64,000 nucleotides of DNA from Streptomyces acidicola (GTDB taxonomy: Bacteria > Actinomycetota > Actinomycetes > Streptomycetales > Streptomycetaceae), in assembly GCF_009377235.1 (NCBI RefSeq), contig NZ_VMNX01000017.1, positions 1-64,000 of the forward strand, read 5' to 3'. Made by a program: the position numbers and the translations under genes. Position 1 is the first letter of the stretch; each line of letters opens with the position of its first letter. Below, piece by piece: positions 25,517 to 33,995 of this stretch. The notes beneath the pieces were generated by a model. The model was not told where the DNA came from and made no database searches. It saw only the letters and a program-made list of their open reading frames with translations.

Positions 25517-26473
25517 ATGCCCGAGTCCGCCGAAACGTTCGATCTCATCACCATGGGCCGCATTGGGGTCGATCTCTATCCACTGCAGACCGGTGTGCCA
25601 CTTCCGCAAGTCGAATCCTTCGGCAAGTTCCTGGGGGGGTCGGCGGCCAACGTGGCCGTTGCCGCCGCGCGCCTGGGTCACGCTACCGCTGTGATCACCC
25701 GTACGGGTAACGACCCCTTCGGTTCGTATCTCCACGACGCCCTAAGGGAGTTCGGCGTCGACGACCGCTTCGTCACCCCGGTCGACGCGTACCAGACTCC
25801 GATCACGTTCTGTGAGATCTTCCCTCCGGACGACTTCCCGCTGTACTTCTACCGCCGGCCCAAGGCCCCGGACCTGGAGATCAACACCGACGAGCTGGAC
25901 CTCTCCGCCATCCGCACGGCCCGCATCTTCTGGATCACGGGCACCGGCCTGAGCGAGGAGCCCAGCCGTTCGGCCACACTCGCAGCTCTCAAGGCGCGCG
26001 ACAAGTCGGGCATCACCGTCTTCGACCTCGACTGGCGCCCGATGTTCTGGAACGACCCGGATTCGGCCCGCCCGTACTACACCGAGGCCCTCGCCCACGC
26101 CACCGTGGCCGTCGGCAACCTCGACGAGTGCGAGATCGCCACCGGCGTCCGCGAGCCGAAGGCCTGCGCCCAGGCCCTGCTCGACGCCGGAGTGGAGCTG
26201 GCCGTCGTCAAGCAGGGCCCCAAGGGCGTACTGGCCGTCCACCGCGACGGCACCACCGCGGAGGTCCCGCCGGTGCCCGTGGAGGTTGTCAACGGGCTCG
26301 GTGCCGGGGACGCCTTCGGCGGTTCGCTCTGCCACGGCCTGCTGAACGGCTGGGAGCTGGAGAAGATCATGCGGTACGCCAACGCGGCCGGGGCGCTCGT
26401 CGCCTCCCGGCTCGCCTGCTCCTCCGCGATGCCCACCGAGTCCGAGGTCGACGACCTCCTCGCGCGCGGCTGA
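25517..26473 (+). CDS. iolC: 5-dehydro-2-deoxygluconokinase
   Basis: A 318-residue PfkB/ribokinase-family kinase. It phosphorylates 2-deoxy-5-keto-gluconate in inositol breakdown. DLITMGRIGVDLYPLQTG is the IolC N-terminus. FGKFLGGSAANVAVAAARLG is PfkB signature 1, and NGLGAGDAFGGSLCHGLL carries the catalytic Asp of signature 2. ATG at 25517 has GAGGAG eight bases upstream; a GTG three codons earlier is unlikely. It opens the rightward operon. Confidence 0.92.
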   Translation: MPESAETFDLITMGRIGVDLYPLQTGVPLPQVESFGKFLGGSAANVAVAAARLGHATAVITRTGNDPFGSYLHDALREFGVDDRFVTPVDAYQTPITFCEIFPPDDFPLYFYRRPKAPDLEINTDELDLSAIRTARIFWITGTGLSEEPSRSATLAALKARDKSGITVFDLDWRPMFWNDPDSARPYYTEALAHATVAVGNLDECEIATGVREPKACAQALLDAGVELAVVKQGPKGVLAVHRDGTTAEVPPVPVEVVNGLGAGDAFGGSLCHGLLNGWELEKIMRYANAAGALVASRLACSSAMPTESEVDDLLARG

Positions 26474-26503
26474 CCGACGCCACACCCTGAACGGAGCGAA
26501 GTC

Positions 26504-27382
26504 TTGAGCATCAGCATCCCCGACCTCGTCACAGTGCGCGCCCGGCATCCGGAGGCCATCGCCGAAGCCGCCGCCCGCCGCGTCCGCCGCCCGCTGATCG
26601 GCGACAGCGGCCGTCTGATGATCGTGGCCGCCGACCACCCGGCGCGCGGTGCCCTCGGTGTGGGCGGCCAACGCCTGGCCATGGCCAACCGGGCCGACCT
26701 GCTGGAGCGGCTGTGCATCGCGCTGTCGCGACCGGGCGTCGACGGGGTGCTAGCGACCGCGGACATCCTGGAGGACCTGCTGCTCCTCGGCGTCCTGGAC
26801 GACAAGGTGGTCATGGGGTCCATGAACCGCGGGGGCCTGGCCGGCGCATCCTTCGAGATGGACGACCGCTTCACCGGCCACCGCGCCGAGGACATCGAGC
26901 GGCTCCGCTTCGACGCGGGGAAGCTGCTGGTGCGCATCGACTACGACGACGCCGGCTCCCTGCGGACCCTTCAGACCACCGCCCGGGCCATCGACGACAT
27001 GGCGGCGCGCCGGCTGCCGCTGTTCGTCGAGCCGTTCATATCCCGCCGCGTGGACGGCGCGGTCCGCAACGATCTGAGCGCCGAGGCCGTCACCCGGTCC
27101 ATCGCGATCGCCTCGGGCCTCGGCGGCACCTCCGCGTACACCTGGCTGAAACTGCCCGTCACCGAGGACCCCGACGACATGGCTCAGGCGCTGGAGACGT
27201 CCACGCTGCCGGTGGTCCTGCTGGGCGGCGAGGTCGGTGGGAACCAGGAGGGCGCGTACGAGAAGTGGCGCAAGGCCCTGCGGCTGCCCACCGTGCAGGG
27301 CATGGTCGTCGGCCGGTCCTTGCTGTACCCCGCGGAAGGCAGCGTGGAGACCGCGGTGGACACCGCGGTCGGACTGCTCTGA
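26504..27382 (+). CDS. Cgl0159-type (beta/alpha)8 aldolase-like protein of inositol catabolism
   Basis: A 292-residue TIM-barrel protein starting with TTG (GGAG nine bases upstream). LMIVAADHPARGALGVGG and KLLVRIDYDDAGSL are characteristic. A Lys in TSAYTWLKLPVTE is a Schiff-base candidate of class I aldolases. LLGGEVGGNQEGAYEKWRKAL follows near the end. Members of this actinobacterial family (Cgl0159 of Corynebacterium) sit in iol clusters. The likely role is cleavage of 5-keto-2-deoxygluconate 6-phosphate, which no other gene here would perform. That role is inferred. Confidence 0.82.
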   Translation: MSISIPDLVTVRARHPEAIAEAAARRVRRPLIGDSGRLMIVAADHPARGALGVGGQRLAMANRADLLERLCIALSRPGVDGVLATADILEDLLLLGVLDDKVVMGSMNRGGLAGASFEMDDRFTGHRAEDIERLRFDAGKLLVRIDYDDAGSLRTLQTTARAIDDMAARRLPLFVEPFISRRVDGAVRNDLSAEAVTRSIAIASGLGGTSAYTWLKLPVTEDPDDMAQALETSTLPVVLLGGEVGGNQEGAYEKWRKALRLPTVQGMVVGRSLLYPAEGSVETAVDTAVGLL

Positions 27383-27387
27383 TTCCG

Positions 27388-27455
27388 GGTAGGTCCCGGA
27401 AACCCTGGTATGTCCCGAAGCCGCGTACGTCCCCAGACCCAGGTACATCCTGGAA
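27388..27455. repeat. Four imperfect direct repeats between the aldolase-like gene and iolB
   Basis: Copies of GGTAYGTCCCGGAA begin at 27388, 27407, 27424 and 27442, spaced 17-19 bases. They lie in the 92-base gap of the iol operon. Their role is unknown. The period resembles that of the array at 3793. Confidence 0.7.
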
Positions 27456-27474
27456 CGAGCCGAGGAATCACATC

Positions 27475-28356
27475 ATGACGACCACCCACCACCTTCCGGC
27501 GGGCAAGGCCACCGGTGCCGCCTACGCCGTGAACGTCACCCCCGAGTCGGCCGGCTGGGGCTACTCCAGCCTGCGGGTGCTGGAACTGCCGCCGGGCGGC
27601 CGGCACAGCTTCGACAGCGGCGACAGCGAGTGGATCGTGCTGCCGCTCGCGGGCTCCTGCACGGTCGCCGTCGACGACCAGACATTCCGGCTGCAGGGAC
27701 GCGAGAGCGTCTTCAGCGGAGTCAGCGACTTCGCGTACGTGCCGCGCGACGCGGAGGCCTCGATCGCCTCCCGCGACGGCGGGCGCTTCGCCCTGACCGG
27801 CGCCCGCTGCGAGCGCCGGCTGCCCGCCCGCTACGGCCCCGCGTCCTCCGTCCCGGTCGAGCTGCGGGGCACCGGCACCTGCTCGCGCCAGGTCAACAAC
27901 TTCGGCGCGGCAGGCGTCTTCGAGTGCGACAAGCTCATCGCCGTCGAGGTGATCACACCTGGCGGAAACTGGTCGTCCTTCCCGCCGCACAAGCACGACG
28001 AGCACCGGCCCGGCGAGGAGTCGGAGCTGGAGGAGATCTACTACTTCGAGTTCGCCGACCACGAGGGCATCCCCGGCCTCGGCTACCAGCGGGTCTCCCC
28101 TTCCGGCCAGGGCGCGGGCACGGACGTGCTGGCCGAGGTGCGCGACGGCGACGTCGTCCTCATCCCGGACGGCTGGCACGGCCCCTCCATGGCCGCGCCC
28201 GGCCACCACATGTACTACCTCAACGTCATGGCGGGCCCCGACCCCGACCGCGCCTGGCTGATCTGCGACCACCCGGACCACGCCTGGATCCGTGGCACAT
28301 GGCCCGAGCAGCCGGTGGACCCGCGCCTGCCCCTCTACACCGCCCCCGCCCAGTGA
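27475..28356 (+). CDS. iolB: 5-deoxy-glucuronate isomerase
   Basis: A 293-residue bicupin that converts 5-deoxyglucuronate to 2-deoxy-5-keto-gluconate. The N-terminal cupin contains ESAGWGYSSLRVLELPPGG and SEWIVLPLAGSC. The C-terminal cupin has the metal-binding SSFPPHKHDEHRP and the Glu of EEIYYFEF, then DGWHGPSMAAPGHHMYYLNVMAG. Length and motifs match IolB. GAGGA lies before the ATG at 27475. Confidence 0.93.
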   Translation: MTTTHHLPAGKATGAAYAVNVTPESAGWGYSSLRVLELPPGGRHSFDSGDSEWIVLPLAGSCTVAVDDQTFRLQGRESVFSGVSDFAYVPRDAEASIASRDGGRFALTGARCERRLPARYGPASSVPVELRGTGTCSRQVNNFGAAGVFECDKLIAVEVITPGGNWSSFPPHKHDEHRPGEESELEEIYYFEFADHEGIPGLGYQRVSPSGQGAGTDVLAEVRDGDVVLIPDGWHGPSMAAPGHHMYYLNVMAGPDPDRAWLICDHPDHAWIRGTWPEQPVDPRLPLYTAPAQ

Positions 28357-28402
28357 AGCTTCCCGCGGCCCCCGCGAGAGAACCCGTAGCAGTGAGGTCC
28401 CG

Positions 28403-30295
28403 ATGAGCCAGCCGAATCAGTCGAACCAGTCGAGGGTCAGCCTGACCGTCGCCCAGGCGCTGGTGCAGTTCCTGTCCGCGCAGTACACCGAGCGCGACGG
28501 CGTACGGCACCGGCTGATCGCCGGTACCTGGGGGATCTTCGGCCACGGGAACGTCGCCGGTCTCGGCCAGGCGCTGCTGGAGGCCGGCGAGGACACGATG
28601 CCGTTCCACCAGGGCCGCAACGAACAGGCCATGGTGCACGCCGCCGTGGGCTACGCCCGCCAGCTGAACCGGCTCTCCGCGCAGGCGGTCACCACGTCCA
28701 TCGGCCCCGGCGCCACCAATCTGGTCACCGGCGCCGCCCTGGCCACGGTCAACCGGCTGCCGGTGCTGCTCCTGCCCGGCGACTACTTCGCGACGCGCCC
28801 CGCCGACCCGCTGCTCCAGCAGCTGGAGCATCCGGTGGAGGCCGATGTGTCGGTCAACGACACCCTGCGCCCGGTCTCCCGCTACTTCGACCGCATCACG
28901 CGCCCGGAGATGCTGATCCCGTCCGCGCTGAACGCGATGCGGGTGCTGACCGACCCGGCCGAGACCGGCGCGGTGACCCTCGCCATGCCGCAGGACGTGC
29001 AGGCGGAGGCCTTCGACTGGCCGGTGGAGTTCTTCGCCGAGCGCGTCTGGCACGTGCGCCGTCCCGCGCCGGACCCGCTGGAACTCGCCGAGGCCGCAAC
29101 CGCCATCCGTGCCGCCGAGCGGCCGCTGATCGTCGCCGGTGGCGGCGTTCACCACAGCGAGGCCGAGGAAGCGCTCAAGGTGTTCGCGGAGGCCACCGGC
29201 ATCCCGGTCGCCTCCACCCAGGCGGGCAAGGGCTCCCTGCGGTACGACCACCCGGCGGACCTCGGCGGCATCGGCCACACCGGCACCGCCGTCTGCGACG
29301 ACATCGCGCGCACCGCGGACCTGGTCATCGGCGTCGGAACCCGGTACTCCGACTTCACCACCGCCTCCAACACCCTGTTCCAGAACCCGGACGTCCGGTT
29401 CGTCAACCTCAACATCACCGCCTTCGACGCCCACAAGCTGGCCGCCCGCACCCTGGTCGCGGACGCACGCACGGGCCTGGAGGCGCTCACGGACGCGCTC
29501 TCCGGGCACCGTGTCGCCGAGGCGTACGAGGCCGAGTACCGCGCCGGCAAGGAGCACTGGGAGCAGGTCGTGGACGCGGCCTACAACGCGGACGACGCGC
29601 ACGCCGTGCCCACCCAGACGCAGGTGCTGGGCGCCCTGGACTCGGTCGTGGGCGACGACGACGTGGTGATCAACGCGGCCGGCTCGCTCCCCGGCGACCT
29701 GCACAAGCTGTGGCGGGCCCGCTCCCCGCGTCAGTACCACCTGGAGTACGGCTACTCCTGCATGGGCTACGAGATCCCAGCGGGCATCGGTGTCCAGCAG
29801 GCCGCGCCCGGTACTCCGGTGTGGTCGCTCGTCGGCGACGGCACGTACCTGATGATGCCGACGGAGATCGTCACCGCCGTCCAGGAGGGCCTGCCGGTCA
29901 ACCTGCTGCTGATCCAGAACCACGGGTACGCCTCCATCGGCGGCCTGTCCGAGGAGACCGGCGGCGAGCGCTTCGGCACCGCCTACCGCTACCGTGCCGC
30001 GGACGGCACCTTCACCGGGGCGCCGCTGCCGGTGGACCTCGCCGCCAACGCCGCCAGCCTCGGGATGGACGTGATCCGCGCCAAGACCGTCGGCGAACTG
30101 CGTGACGCGCTCGCCGCGGCGCGTGCCTCGGACCGGCCGACGTGTGTGTACGTCGAGACCGACCCGGCGCCCACCGCTCCCCCGGCCGAGGCATGGTGGG
30201 ACGTGCCCGTGGCCGAGGTCGCCTCCCGCGAGGCCGCCGTGGCCGCCCGCGAGCGGTACGACCGCCACGTCGCGGGCCGCCGCCGCCACCTCTGA
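28403..30295 (+). CDS. iolD: 3D-(3,5/4)-trihydroxycyclohexane-1,2-dione hydrolase
   Basis: A 630-residue thiamine-diphosphate enzyme that opens the inositol-derived ring. The PYR domain has FHQGRNEQAMVHAAVGYARQ with its catalytic Glu. A central Rossmann-like domain follows. The PP domain carries the Mg-ThDP motif GDGTYLMMPTEIV...NHGYAS (about 480-518). The ATG at 28403 has GAGGT upstream. It lies 46 bases after iolB. All expected parts are present and full length. Confidence 0.93.
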   Translation: MSQPNQSNQSRVSLTVAQALVQFLSAQYTERDGVRHRLIAGTWGIFGHGNVAGLGQALLEAGEDTMPFHQGRNEQAMVHAAVGYARQLNRLSAQAVTTSIGPGATNLVTGAALATVNRLPVLLLPGDYFATRPADPLLQQLEHPVEADVSVNDTLRPVSRYFDRITRPEMLIPSALNAMRVLTDPAETGAVTLAMPQDVQAEAFDWPVEFFAERVWHVRRPAPDPLELAEAATAIRAAERPLIVAGGGVHHSEAEEALKVFAEATGIPVASTQAGKGSLRYDHPADLGGIGHTGTAVCDDIARTADLVIGVGTRYSDFTTASNTLFQNPDVRFVNLNITAFDAHKLAARTLVADARTGLEALTDALSGHRVAEAYEAEYRAGKEHWEQVVDAAYNADDAHAVPTQTQVLGALDSVVGDDDVVINAAGSLPGDLHKLWRARSPRQYHLEYGYSCMGYEIPAGIGVQQAAPGTPVWSLVGDGTYLMMPTEIVTAVQEGLPVNLLLIQNHGYASIGGLSEETGGERFGTAYRYRAADGTFTGAPLPVDLAANAASLGMDVIRAKTVGELRDALAAARASDRPTCVYVETDPAPTAPPAEAWWDVPVAEVASREAAVAARERYDRHVAGRRRHL

Positions 30296-30353
30296 GCCGT
30301 CCGCCGCCCCCTCCTCCCTCTCAGGAAAGCCCTCAGGAAAGGCCCCTCGCACC

Positions 30354-31847
30354 ATGAAGACCATCAACCACTGGATCGGCGGCAAGCCCGTCGAGGGCAC
30401 CTCCGGGCGTTTCAGCCCGGTCTACAACCCGGCCACCGGCGCCCAGGAGAAGCAGCTCGCGCTCGCCGCGGTCGGTGAGGTCGACGCCGCCGTCGCGACC
30501 GCGAAGGCCGCCTTCGAGAGCTGGGGCCAGTCCTCGCTCGCCAAGCGCACGGCGGTCCTGTTCAAGTTCCGTGAGCTGCTCGACGCGCACCGCGACGAGG
30601 TCGCCGCGCTGATCAGCGCCGAGCACGGCAAGGTCCACTCCGACGCGCTCGGCGAGGTCGCGCGCGGCATGGAGATCGTGGAGCTGGCCTGCGGGATCAG
30701 CACCCAGCTGAAGGGTGAGCTGTCGACGCAGGTGTCGACCCGGGTGGACGTCGCCTCGATCCGGCAGCCGCTCGGTGTGGTCGCCGGCATCACGCCGTTC
30801 AACTTCCCCGCCATGGTGCCGATGTGGATGTTCCCGCTGGCGATCGCCTGCGGCAACACCTTCGTCCTCAAGCCGAGCGAGAAGGACCCGTCGGCCTCGT
30901 ACCGCCTGGCCGAGCTCCTGTCCGAGGCCGGTCTGCCGGACGGTGTGTTCAACATCGTCCAGGGTGACAAGGTGGCGGTGGACCGCCTGCTGGAGCACCC
31001 GGACGTCGCCGCGGTCTCCTTCGTGGGCTCGACGCCGATCGCCAAGTACATCCAGCTCAAGGCCGTCGAGCACGACAAGCGCGTGCAGGCGCTGGGCGGC
31101 GCCAAGAACCACATGCTGGTCCTGCCGGACGCCGACCTGGACTTCGCCGCCGACCAGGCGATCAACGCCGCCTACGGTTCGGCGGGCGAGCGCTGCATGG
31201 CGGTGTCCGTCGTGGTCGCGGTCGGCGACACGGGCGACGAGCTCGTCGGCAAGATCAGCGAGCGGGCGAAGAACCTGCGGATCGGCCCCGGCGACGACCC
31301 CGCCTCCGAGATGGGCCCGCTGATCACCCGCGAGCACCGCGACAAGGTGGCGTCGTACGTGGCGGGCGCCGCCGAGCAGGGCGCCGAGGTCGTCGTGGAC
31401 GGCACCGGCTACACCGTGGAGGGCCACGAGGACGGCTTCTTCCTGGGCGTCTCCCTCCTGGACAGGGTGCCGGTGACGGCCGACGCGTACAAGGACGAGA
31501 TCTTCGGTCCCGTGCTGTGCGTGGTGCGCGCCGAGACGTACGAGGACGCCATCAAGCTGATCAACGGCTCCCGCTGGGGCAACGGCACCGCGATCTTCAC
31601 CCGTGACGGCGGCGCCGCCCGGCGCTTCCAGATGGAGGTCCAGGCGGGCATGGTGGGTGTCAACGTGCCGATTCCGGTGCCCGTGGGCTACCACTCCTTC
31701 GGTGGCTGGAAGGACTCGCTCTTCGGCGACCTGCACATCTACGGCAATGACGGCATCGCCTTCTACACGCAGGGCAAGGTGATCACGACCCGCTGGCCCG
31801 ACCCGGCCGACGGCGGCATCAACCTGGGCTTCCCCAGCAACTCCTGA
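30354..31847 (+). CDS. mmsA: Methylmalonate-semialdehyde dehydrogenase (CoA acylating)
   Basis: A 497-residue aldehyde dehydrogenase that converts malonate semialdehyde, from inositol, to acetyl-CoA and CO2. MMSDH marks are VAGITPFNFPAMVPMWMFPLA, ALGGAKNHMLVLPDAD, the catalytic Cys of SAGERCMAVSV (about 284) and the late PVPVGYHSFGGWKDSLFGD. Also known as iolA in iol operons. It ends the rightward operon, before a long terminator hairpin. Confidence 0.93.
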   Translation: MKTINHWIGGKPVEGTSGRFSPVYNPATGAQEKQLALAAVGEVDAAVATAKAAFESWGQSSLAKRTAVLFKFRELLDAHRDEVAALISAEHGKVHSDALGEVARGMEIVELACGISTQLKGELSTQVSTRVDVASIRQPLGVVAGITPFNFPAMVPMWMFPLAIACGNTFVLKPSEKDPSASYRLAELLSEAGLPDGVFNIVQGDKVAVDRLLEHPDVAAVSFVGSTPIAKYIQLKAVEHDKRVQALGGAKNHMLVLPDADLDFAADQAINAAYGSAGERCMAVSVVVAVGDTGDELVGKISERAKNLRIGPGDDPASEMGPLITREHRDKVASYVAGAAEQGAEVVVDGTGYTVEGHEDGFFLGVSLLDRVPVTADAYKDEIFGPVLCVVRAETYEDAIKLINGSRWGNGTAIFTRDGGAARRFQMEVQAGMVGVNVPIPVPVGYHSFGGWKDSLFGDLHIYGNDGIAFYTQGKVITTRWPDPADGGINLGFPSNS

Positions 31848-31856
31848 GCTCGACTG

Positions 31857-31900
31857 CGGCCGGTGCGGGGACGGACGCGTGGCCGTCCCCGCACCGGCCG
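31857..31900 (+). terminator. Strong iol operon terminator
   Basis: GGCCGGTGCGGGGACGG (31858-31874) pairs perfectly with CCGTCCCCGCACCGGCC (31883-31899) around an eight-base loop. One more C-G pair extends the stem. Confidence 0.85.
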
Positions 31901-31902
31901 TC

Positions 31903-31958
31903 CTTGTCAGGACAACACGATGACAAGGGTTCCTGTCATCCGGACGGACGGATACGCT
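31903..31958 (+). promoter_or_regulatory. Operator and -10 region of the GntR gene
   Basis: TTGTCAGGACAA (31903-31914) and GATGACA...TGTCATC (31919-31925 and 31934-31940, eight-base spacer) are two inverted repeats sharing TGTC/GACA arms. TACGCT (31953-31958) ends six bases before a GTG, which suits a leaderless start at 31965. Confidence 0.55.
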
Positions 31959-31964
31959 CATCCC

Positions 31965-32720
31965 GTGACCAGCACCGCTCCCGCGAAGCTCGACTTCGCC
32001 GTCGACCGCAACAGCCCCGTGCCGCTGTACTACCAGCTCGCCCGGCAGCTGGAGTCCGCGATCGAGCACGGCGAGCTGGGCCCCGGCAGCCTGCTCGGCA
32101 ACGAGATCGAGCTCGCCGGGCGGCTCGGCCTGTCCCGCCCGACGGTACGCCAGGCCATCCAGTCCCTCGTGGAGAAGGGCCTCCTCGTACGCCGCCGGGG
32201 CGTGGGCACACAGGTGGTCCACAGCCAGGTCAAGCGCCCGCTGGAGCTCAGCAGCCTCTACGACGATCTGGAGGCGGCCGGCCAGAACCCCACGACCCGG
32301 GTGCTCGGCAACGAGGTCGTGCCTGCCTCCGCCGAGGTCGCGGGTGCCCTGGGCATCGCCGACGGCACCGCGGTGCACCATGTGCAGCGGCTCCGCCGCG
32401 CCCAGGGCGAGCCGGTGGCGCGCCTGTCGAACTACGTGCCCGAGGGGCTGCTGACCCTCGACACGGCGACGCTGGAGACAACCGGCCTCTACCGGATGAT
32501 GCGGGCCGCCGGCATCACCCTGCACAGCGCCCGCCAGTCCGTCGGCGCCCGCCGCGCCACCCCCGAGGAGGCAGAGGCCCTGGGCGAGCCGGAGGGCGCC
32601 GCACTCCTCACCATGCAGCGCACGGCGTACGACGACACGGGCCGCGCCGTCGAGTTCGGCACCCACATCTACCGGGCCTCGCGGTACTCGTTCGAGTTCC
32701 AGTTGCTGGTGCGGGGCTGA
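31965..32720 (+). CDS. GntR-family (HutC/UTRA type) transcriptional regulator
   Basis: A protein of 251 residues from the GTG at 31965, or 266 from the ATG at 31920. The wHTH is VPLYYQLARQLESAIEHGELGPGS, then LSRPTVRQAIQSLVEKGLLVRRRGVGTQV. The UTRA ligand domain is at about 90-245, ending RASRYSFEFQLLVRG. I prefer 31965 because the upstream ATG lies inside an inverted repeat, and the extra residues (MTRVPVIRTDGYAHP) are not part of the fold. It follows the iol operon terminator and is its probable repressor. It may instead sense a phosphorylated intermediate and act elsewhere. Confidence 0.88.
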   Translation: MTSTAPAKLDFAVDRNSPVPLYYQLARQLESAIEHGELGPGSLLGNEIELAGRLGLSRPTVRQAIQSLVEKGLLVRRRGVGTQVVHSQVKRPLELSSLYDDLEAAGQNPTTRVLGNEVVPASAEVAGALGIADGTAVHHVQRLRRAQGEPVARLSNYVPEGLLTLDTATLETTGLYRMMRAAGITLHSARQSVGARRATPEEAEALGEPEGAALLTMQRTAYDDTGRAVEFGTHIYRASRYSFEFQLLVRG

Positions 32721-32732
32721 GGCGTCCCCGGG

Positions 32733-33884
32733 TCAGAGCTTCACCCAGGCCCCCGACTCGACCGACCGGCTCATCGCGTCGAGGGCCGTCGCACTGTGCA
32801 CGGCGTCCTCCAGGGTCGCGCCGTGCGGTGTGTCCTCGGCGATGGAGCGCAGGAAGTTGTGCGCCTCGATGACCTTGAGGTCGTCGTAGCCCATGCTGTT
32901 CGCCGAGCCGGGCTGGAAGGCGGCGTACTCGCCGTGGCCCGGGCCGACGTAGAGCGTGGTGACGGCCTGGTCCTGGTAGGCGGTGCCGCGGCTGATGCCG
33001 AGCTCGCCCATGCGGCGGAAGTCCCAGAAGACGGCGCCCTTGGTGCCGTGCACCTCGAAGCCGTAGTTGTTCTGCTCGCCGACGGAGACCCGGCAGGCCT
33101 CCAGGACACCGCGGGCGCCCGAGGCGAAGCGGAGCAGGCAGCCCACGTAGTCCTCGTTCTCGACCGGTCCCAGCTCGCCGCCCGTGGCGCGGGTGTGGCC
33201 GGCGGTGGCACCGGTGGGGCGGGCCCGTTCGGGGATGAAGACGGCGGTGTCGGCGGTCAGCGCGGTGATGTCCCCCAGCAGGAAGCGCGCCAGGTCCGCA
33301 CCGTGCGACGCCAGGTCGCCCAGCACTCCGCTGCCGCCGCGCTCCCGCTCGTACCGCCAGGTCAGGGCGGACTCGGGGTGGGCCGCGTAGTCGCTGAACA
33401 GGCGGATGCGGACGTGGGTGACGGTACCGATCTCACCGGAGGCGACGATCTCGCGGGCGGCGGCGACGGCGGGCGCGTTGCGGTAGTTGAAGCCGACGGT
33501 GCCCTGAACCCCGGCCTTGGACACGGCGTCGGCCACCGCGCGGGCGTCCTCGGCGGTGAGGCCGACCGGCTTCTCGATCCAGATGTGCTTGCCCGCCTCG
33601 GCCATCGCGACGCCGATCTCGCGGTGCAGGAAGTTCGGGGCGGTGATGCTGACCGCCTGGACGCGGGGGTCGGCGGCCACCTCGCGCCAGTCGCGGGCCG
33701 TCGTGGTGAAGCCGAACTGCGCGGCGGCCTCCTCGGCCCGGCCCGGCACCTCCTCGGCGACGGTCACCAGCTCAGGGCGCACGGCCAGGTGCGGGAAGTG
33801 GTGCAGGACCCGCGCGTACGCCTGGGTATGCACCCGTCCCATCCAGCCGAACCCCACGACGCCGACGCCGAGCGTACTCACCAT
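32733..33884 (-). CDS. Gfo/Idh/MocA family oxidoreductase
   Basis: A 383-residue NAD(P)-dependent sugar or cyclitol dehydrogenase. The Rossmann segment is VGVVGFGWMGRVHTQAY, the nicotinamide-site EKP is in HIWIEKPVGLTAED, and VGFNYRNAPAV replaces the IolG-type GFMRRYD. DLASHGADLARFLLGD carries the usual His region. It is longer than IolG, so it likely oxidises another inositol stereoisomer or a related sugar. It is divergent from a LacI regulator, with an operator 14 bases from its start. The ATG at 33884 has GAGGGG upstream. Confidence 0.87.
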   Translation of the reverse strand: MVSTLGVGVVGFGWMGRVHTQAYARVLHHFPHLAVRPELVTVAEEVPGRAEEAAAQFGFTTTARDWREVAADPRVQAVSITAPNFLHREIGVAMAEAGKHIWIEKPVGLTAEDARAVADAVSKAGVQGTVGFNYRNAPAVAAAREIVASGEIGTVTHVRIRLFSDYAAHPESALTWRYERERGGSGVLGDLASHGADLARFLLGDITALTADTAVFIPERARPTGATAGHTRATGGELGPVENEDYVGCLLRFASGARGVLEACRVSVGEQNNYGFEVHGTKGAVFWDFRRMGELGISRGTAYQDQAVTTLYVGPGHGEYAAFQPGSANSMGYDDLKVIEAHNFLRSIAEDTPHGATLEDAVHSATALDAMSRSVESGAWVKL

Positions 33885-33897
33885 GACTGCCCCTCTT

Positions 33898-33909
33898 TGG
33901 ACCGGTCCA
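33898..33909 (-). promoter_or_regulatory. LacI-type operator at the dehydrogenase gene
   Basis: TGGACCGGTCCA is a perfect 12-base palindrome with central CG, 14 bases upstream of the dehydrogenase ATG. It matches the site before lacI in 11 of 12 positions. Confidence 0.7.
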
Positions 33910-33976
33910 GAACGTTTCCACCTCACCCTGAGCTCAGTAACAGCACCTGTCAAGCCCTTTGACAACCCCTCTCACC

Positions 33977-33994
33977 TTGTGGAACGGTCCACAA
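33977..33994 (+). promoter_or_regulatory. LacI-type operator abutting the lacI-family start codon
   Basis: TTGTGGA-ACGG-TCCACAA is an 18-base inverted repeat ending two bases before the ATG at 33996. A bound regulator would block its own transcript, so autorepression is likely. Confidence 0.75.
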
Positions 33995-33995
33995 C

